Of a stretch of 34,238 nt of DNA, positions 24,725 through 34,087 are shown piece after piece (position 1 is the first letter of the stretch; the number at the start of each line of letters is the position of its first letter). Source of the DNA: Serratia marcescens (lineage in GTDB: Bacteria; Pseudomonadota; Gammaproteobacteria; Enterobacterales; Enterobacteriaceae). The notes under the pieces were generated by a model that ran no database searches, was not told where the DNA came from, and saw nothing but the letters and a program-made list of their open reading frames with translations. The translations under genes were made by a program, and so were the position numbers. The stretch spans positions 1-34,238 of the forward strand of contig NZ_MJAO01000034.1 in assembly GCF_001902635.1 (NCBI RefSeq), given 5' to 3'.

Positions 24725-26293
24725 ATGTTTGATATTGTCGAACTGTCGCGCTTACAGTTTGCTTTAACGGCGATGTACCATTTCTTATTTGTCCCATTAA
24801 CGCTCGGTATGGCGTTCTTGCTGGCAATTATGGAAACGGTATATGTCCTGTCTGGCAAACAAATCTATAAAGACATGACCAAATTCTGGGGAAAGTTATT
24901 TGCGATTAACTTTGCTCTGGGTGTGGCCACCGGTTTGACCATGGAGTTCCAGTTCGGGACTAACTGGTCGTATTTCTCTCACTACGTCGGCGATATCTTC
25001 GGGGCCCCTCTGGCTATCGAAGGTCTGATGGCGTTCTTCCTTGAATCGACGCTGGTCGGCCTGTTCTTCTTCGGCTGGGATCGTCTGAGCAAGGTGCAGC
25101 ACATGGCGGTAACCTGGTTCGTGGCCCTCGGCTCCAACCTGTCCGCGCTGTGGATCCTGGTCGCCAACGGCTGGATGCAGAACCCGATCGCTTCGGATTT
25201 CAACTTCGAAACCATGCGCATGGAGATGGTCAGCTTCTCCGAACTGGTGCTTAACCCGGTTGCGCAGGTGAAATTCGTTCACACCGTGGCGTCCGGCTAC
25301 ACCTGTGGCGCGATGTTCGTTCTGGGCATCAGCTCCTACTACCTGCTGAAAGGCCGCGACATCGCCTTCGCCAAGCGCTCCTTCGCCATCGCTGCCAGCT
25401 TCGGTATGGCTGCCATTCTGTCCGTTATCGTTCTGGGTGATGAATCCGGCTACGAAATGGGCGACGTGCAGAAAACCAAACTGGCCGCTATCGAAGCGGA
25501 ATGGGACACCCAGCCGGCGCCGGCGTCCTTCACTCTGTTCGGCATTCCCGATCAGGACAAGATGGAAAACTCCTTCTCTATTCAGATCCCGTATGCGCTT
25601 GGCCTGATCGCCACCCGCTCCACGGACACTCAGGTCACCGGCCTGAAAGATCTGATGGCGCAGCATGAAGTGCGTATCCGCAACGGGATGAAAGCCTACC
25701 AGCTGCTGGAAGAGCTGCGTGGCGGCAACACCGATCCTGCGGTGCGCGCCGAGTTCAACAAAACCAAGCAAGACCTGGGCTACGGCATGCTGCTGAAGCG
25801 TTATACCCCGAACGTCACCGACGCGACGGAAGCGCAGATCCAGCTGGCGACCAAGGACTCCATTCCGCGCGTGGCGCCGCTGTACTTCGCCTTCCGCATC
25901 ATGGTGGCCTGTGGCGTGATTATGCTGTTGATCATCGGTCTGTCGTTCTGGAACGTGATCCGCGGCCGCATCGGCCAGAAAAAATGGCTGCACCGCGCGG
26001 CGCTGTATGGCCTGCCGCTGCCTTGGATCGCGATCGAGTCCGGCTGGTTCGTGGCGGAATACGGCCGTCAACCGTGGGCGATTGGTGAGGTGCTGCCGAC
26101 GGCGGTCGCCAACTCTTCGCTGACTGCGGGCGACATTCTGTTCTCGATGGGGCTGATCTGCGGCTTGTACACCCTGTTCCTGGTGGCTGAATTGTACCTG
26201 ATGTTCAAGTTTGCGCGTCTGGGTCCAAGCAGCCTGAAAACCGGCCGCTATCACTTTGAACAACCGACTGCCGCCGTGCAGGAAGCGCGCTAA
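24725..26293 (+). CDS. cydA: cytochrome bd-I ubiquinol oxidase subunit I
   Basis: The 522-residue protein (E. coli 522) has nine membrane helices and holds all three hemes of the high-affinity bd oxidase. His19 ligates the oxygen-reactive heme site, His186 and Met393 ligate heme b558, and Glu99 and Glu107 line the proton path. The periplasmic Q loop with [13 protein letters not shown] sequence runs about 255-385, of the long type. The conserved [10 protein letters not shown] block appears as [19 protein letters not shown]. The ATG at 24725 follows AAGGAG (24714-24719). An upstream in-frame GTG at 24689 adds 12 unlikely residues and was rejected. Confidence 0.98.
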   Translation: MFDIVELSRLQFALTAMYHFLFVPLTLGMAFLLAIMETVYVLSGKQIYKDMTKFWGKLFAINFALGVATGLTMEFQFGTNWSYFSHYVGDIFGAPLAIEGLMAFFLESTLVGLFFFGWDRLSKVQHMAVTWFVALGSNLSALWILVANGWMQNPIASDFNFETMRMEMVSFSELVLNPVAQVKFVHTVASGYTCGAMFVLGISSYYLLKGRDIAFAKRSFAIAASFGMAAILSVIVLGDESGYEMGDVQKTKLAAIEAEWDTQPAPASFTLFGIPDQDKMENSFSIQIPYALGLIATRSTDTQVTGLKDLMAQHEVRIRNGMKAYQLLEELRGGNTDPAVRAEFNKTKQDLGYGMLLKRYTPNVTDATEAQIQLATKDSIPRVAPLYFAFRIMVACGVIMLLIIGLSFWNVIRGRIGQKKWLHRAALYGLPLPWIAIESGWFVAEYGRQPWAIGEVLPTAVANSSLTAGDILFSMGLICGLYTLFLVAELYLMFKFARLGPSSLKTGRYHFEQPTAAVQEAR

Positions 26294-26307
26294 ACAGGAG
26301 TCCACGT

Positions 26308-27447
26308 ATGTTTGACTATGAAGTACTGCGATTTATTTGGTGGGTCCTGGTTGGCGTACTGCTGATCGGCTTCGCCGTCACCGACGGTTTCGACATGGGC
26401 GTCGGCATTCTGGTGCGCATCATCGGTAAAACCGATACCGAGCGCCGGGTGATGATCAACTCCATCGCCCCGCACTGGGACGGTAACCAGGTGTGGCTGA
26501 TCACCGCCGGCGGCGCGCTGTTTGCCGCCTGGCCAATGGTGTACGCGGCGGCCTTCTCCGGCTTCTATGTTGCCATGATCCTGGTGCTGTCCGCCTTGTT
26601 CTTCCGCCCGGTCGGTTTCGACTACCGCTCCAAGCTGGAGAGCAGCCGCTGGCGTAATATGTGGGACTGGGGCATCTTCATCGGTTCCTTCGTGCCTGCG
26701 TTGGTGTTCGGCGTGGCGTTCGGCAACCTGCTGCAGGGTGTGCCGTTCCACATGGACGAGTACATGCGCCTGTTCTACACCGGCAACTTCTTCCAACTGC
26801 TGAATCCGTTCGGTCTGTTGGCGGGCGTGGTCAGCCTGACCATGCTGGTTACCCAGGGCGCGACCTACCTGCAAATGCGCACCACCGGCGAGATCCACCT
26901 GCGTTCACGCGCCACGGCGCAGATCGCAACGTTGATCATGGCGGTGTGCTTCCTGCTGGCGGGCGTGTGGCTGGTGAAAGGCATCGACGGTTTCGTCGTG
27001 ACTTCAGCGCTGGACACCCTGGCGGAATCCAACCCGATGCGTAAAGAAGTGGCGCATCAGGCCGGTGCATGGCTGATCAACTTCAACAAGTATCCGCTGC
27101 TGTGGGCATTGCCTGCACTGGGCGTGGTGCTGCCGTTGTTCACCATCCTGTTCTCGCGTCTGGAGAAAGGCGCGCTGGCGTTCGTCACCTCGTCGTTGAC
27201 CATCGCCTGCGTCATCCTCACCGCCGGGGTCACCATGTTCCCGTTCGTGATGCCGTCCAGCACCGTGCCAAACGTCAGCCTGACCATGTGGGACGCGACC
27301 TCGAGCCTGTTGACGCTGAAAGTGATGACCGTCGTGGCGGCGATTTTCGTGCCTATCGTTTTGGCGTACACCAGCTGGTCGTACTACAAAATGTTCGGTC
27401 GCCTCGACAAGAACTACATCGAAAACAACAAGCATTCGCTGTACTAA
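26308..27447 (+). CDS. cydB: cytochrome bd-I ubiquinol oxidase subunit II
   Basis: The 379-residue protein (E. coli 379) is the heme-free partner of CydA, with about nine transmembrane helices. It begins MFDYEVLRFIWWVLVGVLLIGFAVTDGFDMGVG, the family signature. Further conserved blocks are IAPHWDGNQVWLITAGGALFAAWP and ALFFRPVGFDYRSKLESSRWR. It follows cydA after 14 bp behind CAGGAG and precedes cydX after 17 bp. In E. coli CydB binds ubiquinone-8 structurally and supports the oxygen channel. Confidence 0.98.
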   Translation: MFDYEVLRFIWWVLVGVLLIGFAVTDGFDMGVGILVRIIGKTDTERRVMINSIAPHWDGNQVWLITAGGALFAAWPMVYAAAFSGFYVAMILVLSALFFRPVGFDYRSKLESSRWRNMWDWGIFIGSFVPALVFGVAFGNLLQGVPFHMDEYMRLFYTGNFFQLLNPFGLLAGVVSLTMLVTQGATYLQMRTTGEIHLRSRATAQIATLIMAVCFLLAGVWLVKGIDGFVVTSALDTLAESNPMRKEVAHQAGAWLINFNKYPLLWALPALGVVLPLFTILFSRLEKGALAFVTSSLTIACVILTAGVTMFPFVMPSSTVPNVSLTMWDATSSLLTLKVMTVVAAIFVPIVLAYTSWSYYKMFGRLDKNYIENNKHSLY

Positions 27448-27464
27448 GGATAAGGAGCTAAACC

Positions 27465-27578
27465 ATGTGGTATTTTGCCTGGATTCTCGGAACGCTTCTT
27501 GCCTGCGCCTTCGGCATCATCACGGCGCTGGCGCTGGAGCAGAGCGAAGCGACCAAAGCTCAGCAAGACGGTAAGTGA
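27465..27578 (+). CDS. cydX: cytochrome bd-I oxidase small subunit CydX
   Basis: The 37-residue protein is a single-helix membrane peptide, MWYFAWILGTLLACAFG followed by IITALALEQSEATKAQQDGK, equal in length to E. coli CydX. The conserved N-terminal MWYFAWILG and the Glu after the helix are family marks. It stabilises the hemes of CydAB. TAAGGAG (27450-27456) precedes the ATG at 27465. The stop overlaps the ybgE start (TGATG). Confidence 0.95.
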   Translation: MWYFAWILGTLLACAFGIITALALEQSEATKAQQDGK

Positions 27579-27874
27579 TGAGCTCGTCCGTGATTGACAA
27601 GCTGTACGCTGTCACCGACAAGGGCCCGATCCGGGCCCTTTCCCTGGTGCTGGCGTTGATTTTGGCGGGGTGCGTGTTCTGGGATCCGACGCGTTTCGCC
27701 GCCAAAACCAGCTCGCTGGAGATTTGGGAAGGGCTGTTGCTGATTTGGGCGGTGTGCGCCGGGGTGATCCACGGTTTCGGATTCCGCCCGCAGCGCAGCG
27801 TCTGGCGTGCTTTTTTCGCGCCACTTCCCGCAATTGTGATCCTGGGCGCAGGATTACTTTACGTTTCTTTATAA
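27578..27874 (+). CDS. ybgE: cyd operon protein YbgE
   Basis: The 98-residue membrane protein (E. coli YbgE 97 aa) has three hydrophobic segments: about 20-36 (LSLVLALILAGCVFWDP), 47-65 (EGLLLIWAVCAGVIHGFGF) and 78-97. The Pfam family is Cyd_oper_YbgE, and function is unknown beyond constant association with cydABX. The HGFGFRP motif after the second segment is conserved. The ATG at 27578 overlaps the cydX stop by one base. A longer GTG start one codon earlier is less likely. A terminator follows, so it is the last cyd gene. Confidence 0.92.
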   Translation: MSSSVIDKLYAVTDKGPIRALSLVLALILAGCVFWDPTRFAAKTSSLEIWEGLLLIWAVCAGVIHGFGFRPQRSVWRAFFAPLPAIVILGAGLLYVSL

Positions 27875-27893
27875 TCTCAGCGATGTCCCCACG

Positions 27894-27923
27894 TTATGGG
27901 CCCTCACGGCCCATAATTATTTT
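27894..27923 (+). terminator. rho-independent terminator of the cyd operon
   Basis: A perfect 9-bp stem (27894-27902 with 27908-27916, loop CTCAC) is followed by TTATTTT (27917-27923). It lies 20 bp after the ybgE stop and before the ybgC promoter candidate. Confidence 0.7.
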
Positions 27924-27943
27924 CATTCCCATCTTGTAACCCA

Positions 27944-27972
27944 TTCCCAACCCGATCGGTCTTGCGTATAGT
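27944..27972 (+). promoter_or_regulatory. predicted promoter of the ybgC-tol operon
   Basis: TTCCCA (27944-27949, four of six) and TATAGT (27967-27972, five of six) are separated by 17 bp. It lies just after the cyd terminator and about 30 bp before the ybgC GTG start, giving a leader of roughly 25 nt. Confidence 0.5.
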
Positions 27973-28004
27973 AGCAGCGTTAAATTGCATTGCTGGGAAG
28001 TAGA

Positions 28005-29089
<1,085 letters not shown>

Positions 29090-29101
29090 GTAGGAGGTAG
29101 C

Positions 29102-29530
29102 ATGGCGAGAGTACGTGGACGTAGTCGGCGCGAGCTGAAGTCCGAAATTAACATCGTTCCGCTGCTCGACGTGTTGCTGGTGCTGCTGCTGATCTTTATG
29201 GCAACCGCGCCAATCATCACGCAGAGCGTGGAAGTTGACCTGCCGGACGCCACCGATTCCAAAACGGTGTCCAGCGATGACAATCCGCCGGTGATCCTCG
29301 AGGTTTCCGGTGTAGGTCAATACACCCTGGTGGTGGATCACAACCGTATGGAGCTGCTGCCGCCTGAGCAAGTCGCGGCCGAAGCCAAGTCGCGTTTGGC
29401 GGCTAACCCGAAAACGGTATTTTTGATCGGCGGCGCGAAGGAAGTCCCTTACGATGAGATTATCAAGGCATTGAATATTCTCCATCAGGCGGGCGTGGCT
29501 TCCGTGGGGCTGATGACCCAGCCGATCTGA
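29102..29530 (+). CDS. tolR: Tol-Pal system protein TolR
   Basis: The 142-residue protein (E. coli 142) has one N-terminal membrane helix and a periplasmic domain of the ExbD/TolR family. Asp23 in NIVPLLDVLLVLLLIFM is the proton-binding residue of the motor. The periplasmic part has EVDLPDA and VFLIGGAKEVPYDEIIKALNILHQAGVASVGLMT, the folded dimer region. TAGGAGG sits before the ATG, 12 bp after tolQ. TolQR harvest the proton motive force and energise TolA during outer-membrane constriction. Confidence 0.97.
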   Translation: MARVRGRSRRELKSEINIVPLLDVLLVLLLIFMATAPIITQSVEVDLPDATDSKTVSSDDNPPVILEVSGVGQYTLVVDHNRMELLPPEQVAAEAKSRLAANPKTVFLIGGAKEVPYDEIIKALNILHQAGVASVGLMTQPI

Positions 29531-29611
29531 CCGTAAGGCGAACGGCAACCCGGTTCCTGCGCTGCGGCCCAGGAACCCCGTATAAGCAACACCAGTTTTT
29601 GGGAATCTATT

Positions 29612-30859
29612 TTGGTAAAGGCAACTGAGCAAAACGATAAGCTGAACCGCGCCGTTATTGTTTCGGTCGTTCTGCACTTCATACTGATTGCCCTGCTGAT
29701 TTGGGGATCGCTGCAGGAAAAGGTCGACATGGGCGCCGGCGGTGGTGGTGATGGCACCGTGGTGGGCGCGGTGATGGTCGATCCCGGCGCGGTGGTGGAA
29801 CAGTACAACCGCCAGCAGCAGCAGAGCAACGATGCGCAGCGTGCCGAGAAGCAGCGCCAGAAAAAGGCGGAGCAACAGGCCGAAGAGCTGCAGCAGAAGC
29901 AGGCGGAGCAACAGCAGCGCCTGAAAGAGCTGGAGAAAGAGCGTTTGGCGGCGCAGGAGAAAGCAGCGCAGGAAGCCAAAGCGCAGGCTGCACAACAGCA
30001 GAAGGCGGCGGAACAGCAGAAACAGGCCGCAGAGCAGCAAAAAGCGGCGGAAGCTGCAGCCGCCAAGGCCAAAGAGCAACAGAAAGTGGCCGAAGCCGCC
30101 GCCGCCAAGGCGAAAGCCGAAGCGGACAAGGTCGCCAAGGCGCAGGCGGACGCGCAGAAGAAAGCCGAAGCGGAAGCCAAGAAAGAAGCGGCTGCCGCTG
30201 CTGCCGCCAAGAAACAGGCGGAAGAGGCGAAGAAAGCCGCTGCCGCCGCTGCGGAGCAAAAAGCCGCAGAGGCCGCCGAGAAGAAAGCGGCCGCTGAAGC
30301 CGAGAAAAAAGCCGCAGCGGAAGCCGAGAAGAAGGCTGCTGCTGAAGCTGAGAAGAAGGCCGCCGCCGAGGCTGAGAAGAAAGCGGCCGCCGCTGAGAAA
30401 GCTGCGGCAGCCAAGCAAGCTGCCGCAGAGAAGAAGAAGGCCGCTGCCGATGCCGCGAAGCAATCGGCGGAAGTTGACGATCTGTTTGGCGGCCTGGCGG
30501 ACGGCAAGAACGCGCCGAAAGGTGGCGGTGCCAAATCGAAGGGCGACGGTAAACCGGCCGGGCAGGGCAATGCCAAAACGGCTGGCGCCAGCGGGGCGGA
30601 TATCAGCGGTTATATGGGGCAGGTCAAAGGTGCGATTGAGAGCAAGTTCTATGACGCCAGTTCGTTCGCCGGCAAAACTTGCGACCTGCGTATCAAGCTG
30701 GCGCCGGACGGCCTGCTGATAAGCGTACAAGCGGCGGGCGGCGATCCTGCCTTGTGTCAGGCAGCAGTGTCTGCCGCCAAGTTGGCGCATATACCGAAGC
30801 CGCCGAGCGATGCCGTATATCAGCACTTTAAGAATTCTATCCTTGAATTCAAACCGTAA
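29612..30859 (+). CDS. tolA: Tol-Pal system protein TolA
   Basis: The 415-residue protein spans the periplasm. Domain I has one membrane helix (about 14-34) with Ser18 and His22 of the S-X3-H motif that contacts TolQR. Domain II (about 65-295) is a very long alanine/lysine/glutamate helix, ending in tandem 8-residue repeats of the type EKKAAAEA (DNA about 30275-30410). A glycine-rich hinge follows, then domain III (about 330-415), with SKFYDASSFAGKTCDLRIKLAPDGLL, that binds TolB, Pal, phage and colicins. Cys in CDLRI and in PALCQ probably form the disulfide. The start is TTG at 29612, which aligns with the E. coli N-terminus; no ATG is near. Confidence 0.95.
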   Translation: MVKATEQNDKLNRAVIVSVVLHFILIALLIWGSLQEKVDMGAGGGGDGTVVGAVMVDPGAVVEQYNRQQQQSNDAQRAEKQRQKKAEQQAEELQQKQAEQQQRLKELEKERLAAQEKAAQEAKAQAAQQQKAAEQQKQAAEQQKAAEAAAAKAKEQQKVAEAAAAKAKAEADKVAKAQADAQKKAEAEAKKEAAAAAAAKKQAEEAKKAAAAAAEQKAAEAAEKKAAAEAEKKAAAEAEKKAAAEAEKKAAAEAEKKAAAAEKAAAAKQAAAEKKKAAADAAKQSAEVDDLFGGLADGKNAPKGGGAKSKGDGKPAGQGNAKTAGASGADISGYMGQVKGAIESKFYDASSFAGKTCDLRIKLAPDGLLISVQAAGGDPALCQAAVSAAKLAHIPKPPSDAVYQHFKNSILEFKP

Positions 30860-30872
30860 TAACGGTTGATTG

Positions 30873-30888
30873 AGTGAGTGATATCACA
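30873..30888. promoter_or_regulatory. CRP-like palindrome in the tolA-tolB gap
   Basis: AGTGAGTGATATCACA fits TGTGA-N6-TCACA at nine of ten conserved bases and contains the perfect palindrome GTGATATCAC. It lies 107 bp before tolB, in a 135 bp gap likely to hold a separate tolB promoter as in E. coli. A clear -35/-10 pair could not be fixed. Confidence 0.35.
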
Positions 30889-30994
30889 GGGATGTACTAA
30901 GGTAACCAACAGGGATTATGTAGTTTTACGTAAGTTGGTTTGTTAAAATTCTGCTAATTTATCGCAGGCATCCCGCCTGGATAAGGGAGATGAG

Positions 30995-32287
30995 ATGAAG
31001 CAGGCATTTCGAGTAGCACTAGGTTTTTTAATTCTGTGGGCGTCCGTGCTGCACGCGGAAGTTCGCATTGAAATCACCCAAGGGGTCGACTCCGCTCGTC
31101 CGATTGGCGTGGTGCCGTTTAAATGGGCGGGCCCAGGCACGCCACCGGAAGATATCGGCAAGATTGTCGGCGCGGATCTGCGCAACAGCGGCAAATTCAA
31201 CCCGATTGACGTGGCGCGCATGCCGCAGCAACCGACCTCTGCGTCTGAAGTGACGCCGGCGGCTTGGACTGCGCTGGGTATCGACGCCGTGGTTGTCGGC
31301 CAGGTTCAACCTGGCGCTGACGGCAGCTACCTGATCTCCTACCAGCTGGTGGACACCTCGGGTTCGCCGGGCACTGTATTGGCGCAGAACCAGTATAAAG
31401 TGACCAAACAATGGTTGCGTTATTCTGCCCATACCGCCAGCGACGAAGTGTTCGAGAAGCTGACCGGCATCAAGGGCGCGTTCCGTACCCGTATCGCCTA
31501 CGTAGTGCAGACCAACGGCGGGAAATTCCCGTATGAGCTGCGCGTCGCGGATTACGACGGTTACAACCAGTTCACGGTGCACCGTTCGCCTGAGCCGCTG
31601 ATGTCGCCGGCTTGGTCGCCGGACGGCAGCAAGCTGGCTTATGTGACCTTCGAGAGCGGCCGCTCCGCGCTGGTGGTGCAGACCCTGGCTAACGGCGCTA
31701 TCCGTCAGATCGCTTCGTTCCCGCGCCACAACGGTGCGCCGGCGTTCTCGCCGGACGGCAGCAAGCTGGCCTTCGCGCTGTCCAAAAGCGGCAGCCTGAA
31801 CCTGTACGTGATGAACCTCGGCTCTGGCCAGATCACACAGCTGACCGACGGTCGCAACAACAACACCGAACCGGCCTGGTTCCCGGATGGCCAGTCTCTG
31901 GCGTTCACTTCCGACCAGGGCGGGCGTCCGCAGATTTATAAAGTCAGCGCCAGCGGCGGTGCCGCACAACGTCTGACGTGGGAAGGCTCTCAGAACCAGG
32001 ATTCTGAAGTCAGCTCCGATGGTAAATTCCTGGTGATGGTAAGCACCAACAGTGGTGCGCAGCACATCGCCAAACAAGATCTTGGATCGGGCGCCGTTCA
32101 GGTTTTGACCGGCACCTTCCTGGATGAAACGCCTAGTATTGCGCCAAACGGCACCATGGTGATCTATAGCTCCACGCAAGGTATGGGCTCCGTGTTGCAG
32201 TTGGTGTCAACTGATGGGCGTTTCAAAGCGCGTCTTCCGGCAACTGATGGACAGGTCAAATTCCCTGCCTGGTCGCCGTATCTGTGA
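30995..32287 (+). CDS. tolB: Tol-Pal system translocation protein TolB
   Basis: The 430-residue periplasmic protein (E. coli 430) has a Sec signal peptide cleaved near Ala21 ([13 protein letters not shown]). An N-terminal alpha/beta domain (about 22-160) ends in [16 protein letters not shown] six-bladed beta-propeller follows, with repeats [39 protein letters not shown] and [19 protein letters not shown]. It binds Pal, and its N-terminal strand is seized by TolA. AAGGGAGATGAG precedes the ATG. It sits between tolA and pal, as in E. coli, behind a 135 bp gap. Confidence 0.98.
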   Translation: MKQAFRVALGFLILWASVLHAEVRIEITQGVDSARPIGVVPFKWAGPGTPPEDIGKIVGADLRNSGKFNPIDVARMPQQPTSASEVTPAAWTALGIDAVVVGQVQPGADGSYLISYQLVDTSGSPGTVLAQNQYKVTKQWLRYSAHTASDEVFEKLTGIKGAFRTRIAYVVQTNGGKFPYELRVADYDGYNQFTVHRSPEPLMSPAWSPDGSKLAYVTFESGRSALVVQTLANGAIRQIASFPRHNGAPAFSPDGSKLAFALSKSGSLNLYVMNLGSGQITQLTDGRNNNTEPAWFPDGQSLAFTSDQGGRPQIYKVSASGGAAQRLTWEGSQNQDSEVSSDGKFLVMVSTNSGAQHIAKQDLGSGAVQVLTGTFLDETPSIAPNGTMVIYSSTQGMGSVLQLVSTDGRFKARLPATDGQVKFPAWSPYL

Positions 32288-32331
32288 TGCATGTGTAAAT
32301 ATGTATGGCAAACTATAAAAGGATCAAAGAA

Positions 32332-32841
32332 ATGCAACTGAACAAAGTGCTGAAAGGGCTTCTGCTGGCACTGCCAGTTCTGGCTGTAGCAGCTTGTAGT
32401 TCTAACAAAAGCGCAAACAACGACCAATCTGGTATGGGCGCTGGCACTGGTATGGAAAACGGCAGCAGCAACCTGTCTTCCGAAGAACAAGCTCGTCTGC
32501 AGATGCAAGAACTGCAGAAGAACAACATTGTTTACTTCGGCCTGGACAAGTATGACGTAAGCTCCGAATTCGCTCAGATGCTGGACGCGCACGCTGCATT
32601 CCTGCGTAACAACCCGTCTTACAAAGTGACCGTTGAAGGCCACGCTGACGAACGCGGCACGCCGGAATACAACATCGCTCTGGGTGAGCGTCGTGCTAAC
32701 GCCGTTAAAATGTACCTGCAGGGTAAAGGCGTTTCCGCTGACCAGATCTCTATCGTTTCTTACGGTAAAGAAAAACCAGCAGTACTGGGCCACGACGAAG
32801 CGGCTTATGCTAAAAACCGTCGTGCCGTTCTGGTTTACTAA
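32332..32841 (+). CDS. pal: peptidoglycan-associated lipoprotein Pal
   Basis: The 169-residue outer-membrane lipoprotein (E. coli 173) has a signal peptide ending in a lipobox with Cys22 (LAVAAC/SS); Ser at +2 permits export to the outer membrane. A flexible Ser/Asn/Gly-rich linker (23-50) leads to the OmpA-like peptidoglycan-binding domain, with [13 protein letters not shown] and [15 protein letters not shown] followed by [13 protein letters not shown]. The ATG at 32332 gives [10 protein letters not shown] as in E. coli; an in-frame ATG at 32305 would bury the signal sequence and is rejected. It follows tolB after 44 bp. Confidence 0.98.
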   Translation: MQLNKVLKGLLLALPVLAVAACSSNKSANNDQSGMGAGTGMENGSSNLSSEEQARLQMQELQKNNIVYFGLDKYDVSSEFAQMLDAHAAFLRNNPSYKVTVEGHADERGTPEYNIALGERRANAVKMYLQGKGVSADQISIVSYGKEKPAVLGHDEAAYAKNRRAVLVY

Positions 32842-32850
32842 GAGAATCGC

Positions 32851-33645
32851 ATGAACAGTAACTTCAGACGTCACCTGTTGAGTCTGTCGTTACTGGTTGG
32901 CGTAGCGGCCCCTTGGGCCGCTACTGCCCAAGCGCCAATCAGTAATGTCGGCTCCGGCTCGGTCGAAGACCGCGTCACCTCACTTGAGCGCATCAGCAAT
33001 GCTCAAGGCCAGCTTTTAAACCAACTCCAGCAGCAACTCTCTGACAACCAACGTGACATTGATTCTCTCCGTGGGCAAATCCAGGAAAGCCAGTATCAGT
33101 TGAATCAGGTAGTTGAACGCCAGAAGCAAATCTATCAGCAGATGGATAGCCTCGGCCAAGGCGGCGCTCAGAGCGCCTCTGCCGCGGCGGGCGCTGCCGG
33201 CGGGGCAGCCGCAGATGCATCTTCCGATGCGGGCGGCAGCGCACCTGCGGCCGCTTCAGCAACGCCGAGCGGCGGTGATGAGAACAGCGACTACAACGCC
33301 GCTGTTTCTCTGGCGCTGGAAAAAAAACAGTATGACCAGGCGATTTCCGCTTTTCAGTCCTTCATAAAACAGTACCCAAAGTCTACCTACCAAGCCAACG
33401 CCAACTATTGGCTGGGGCAGTTGTTCTACAACAAGGGTAAAAAAGACGATGCGGCTTACTATTTTGCGGTGGTGGTGAAGAATTACGCTAAATCACCGAA
33501 GGCGCCGGACGCCATGTACAAGGTGGGTATCATCATGCAGGAGAAAGGGCAGGCCGATAAAGCCAAAGCCGTGTTCCAACAGGTGATTAAACAGTACCCA
33601 ACCAGTGCTGCGGCCAAACAGGCGAAAACTCGCGTAGGCGGTTAA
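32851..33645 (+). CDS. cpoB: cell division coordinator CpoB (YbgF)
   Basis: The 264-residue periplasmic protein (E. coli about 263) starts with a signal peptide (cleavage near Ala26, ATA/QAP). A trimeric coiled coil (about 37-100, SLERISNAQGQLLNQLQQQL...) is followed by an Ala/Gly/Ser linker (105-142), longer and more alanine-rich than I recall for E. coli. The C-terminal TPR domain (about 143-264) has DYNAAVSLALEKKQYDQAISAFQSFIKQYPKSTYQANANYWLGQLFYNKG. CpoB couples PBP1B-driven septal peptidoglycan synthesis with Tol-driven outer-membrane constriction. It starts 9 bp after pal behind AAGAGA and is the last operon gene. Confidence 0.96.
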   Translation: MNSNFRRHLLSLSLLVGVAAPWAATAQAPISNVGSGSVEDRVTSLERISNAQGQLLNQLQQQLSDNQRDIDSLRGQIQESQYQLNQVVERQKQIYQQMDSLGQGGAQSASAAAGAAGGAAADASSDAGGSAPAAASATPSGGDENSDYNAAVSLALEKKQYDQAISAFQSFIKQYPKSTYQANANYWLGQLFYNKGKKDDAAYYFAVVVKNYAKSPKAPDAMYKVGIIMQEKGQADKAKAVFQQVIKQYPTSAAAKQAKTRVGG

Positions 33646-33655
33646 CAGTCAGAAA

Positions 33656-33700
33656 AATGAGCCCAGAAGTTAGTCGATTTGACCGATTTCTGGGCTCATT
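33656..33700 (+). terminator. long hairpin after cpoB, candidate operon end
   Basis: A perfect 13-bp stem (33656-33668 with 33688-33700) encloses a 19-nt loop, 10 bp after the cpoB stop. There is no T run after it on the plus strand, while five T follow on the minus strand. It may work as an mRNA 3'-end stabiliser or a weak terminator, not a classic one. Confidence 0.45.
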
Positions 33701-33744
33701 CGCGTGAAGAACAAGCAGTTGAACGTATCAGTAAAAAATTTAGG

Positions 33745-33772
33745 TTGCGCTGCCGAGATAAATTAGTAATAT
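33745..33772 (+). promoter_or_regulatory. predicted promoter of the tRNA-Lys/Val operon
   Basis: TTGCGC (33745-33750) and TAATAT (33767-33772) are separated by 16 bp, followed by a GC-rich stretch (GCCGCCG) typical of stringently controlled stable-RNA promoters. The first tRNA begins about 45 bp after the likely start. A 16-bp perfect palindrome (33790-33805) lies in the leader. Confidence 0.5.
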
Positions 33773-33823
33773 ATGCCGCCGTTGCCAAGACATCTTGCAA
33801 GATGTTAAAGCAGCAGGGAAATT

Positions 33824-33899
33824 GGGTCGTTAGCTCAGTTGGTAGAGCAGTTGACTTTTAATCAATTGGTCGCAGGTTCGAATCCTGCACGACCCACCA
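33824..33899 (+). tRNA. tRNA-Lys (anticodon TTT)
   Basis: The 76-nt gene folds as a full cloverleaf. The 7-bp acceptor stem is GGGTCGT with ACGACCC, followed by encoded ACCA. The D loop has AGCTCAGTTGGTAGAGC, the anticodon TTT lies at 33857-33859 in a CTTTTAA loop, and the T arm contains GGTTCGAATCC. It reads AAA and AAG lysine codons. It is identical base for base to the second copy at 34012 and corresponds to E. coli lysT. Confidence 0.98.
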
Positions 33900-33928
33900 G
33901 TTTCTGAAGTAGCAGTAACCACAACAGT

Positions 33929-34004
33929 GGGTGATTAGCTCAGTTGGTAGAGCATCTCCTTTACACGGAGGGGGTCGGCGGTTCGAGCCCGTCATCACCC
34001 ACCA
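33929..34004 (+). tRNA. tRNA-Val (anticodon TAC)
   Basis: The 76-nt gene pairs GGGTGAT with ATCACCC in the acceptor stem and ends in encoded ACCA. The anticodon TAC is at 33962-33964 in a TTTACAC loop, and the T arm shows GGTTCGAGCCC. It reads GUA, GUG and GUU valine codons. It lies 29 bp after the first tRNA-Lys and 7 bp before the second, corresponding to E. coli valT. Confidence 0.98.
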
Positions 34005-34011
34005 CTGTTAT

Positions 34012-34087
34012 GGGTCGTTAGCTCAGTTGGTAGAGCAGTTGACTTTTAATCAATTGGTCGCAGGTTCGAATCCTGCACGACCCACCA
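34012..34087 (+). tRNA. tRNA-Lys (anticodon TTT), second copy
   Basis: This is an exact 76-nt copy of the gene at 33824, with anticodon TTT at 34045-34047 and encoded CCA. It is presumably part of the same transcript, processed from a Lys-Val-Lys precursor. A small CCATTC/GAATGG hairpin begins inside its 3' end (34085-34101). The E. coli cluster goes on with further Val and Lys copies, and none is seen in the remaining 150 bp here. Confidence 0.98.

Noticed and set aside
32305-32331. ATG start nine codons upstream of pal
   Set aside because: It would add a polar extension before the lipoprotein signal peptide; the ATG at 32332 matches the family.
33679-33861. 60-codon plus-strand frame before the tRNA cluster
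   Set aside because: It begins in the cpoB hairpin, runs through the tRNA promoter and ends inside tRNA-Lys, with no ribosome site.
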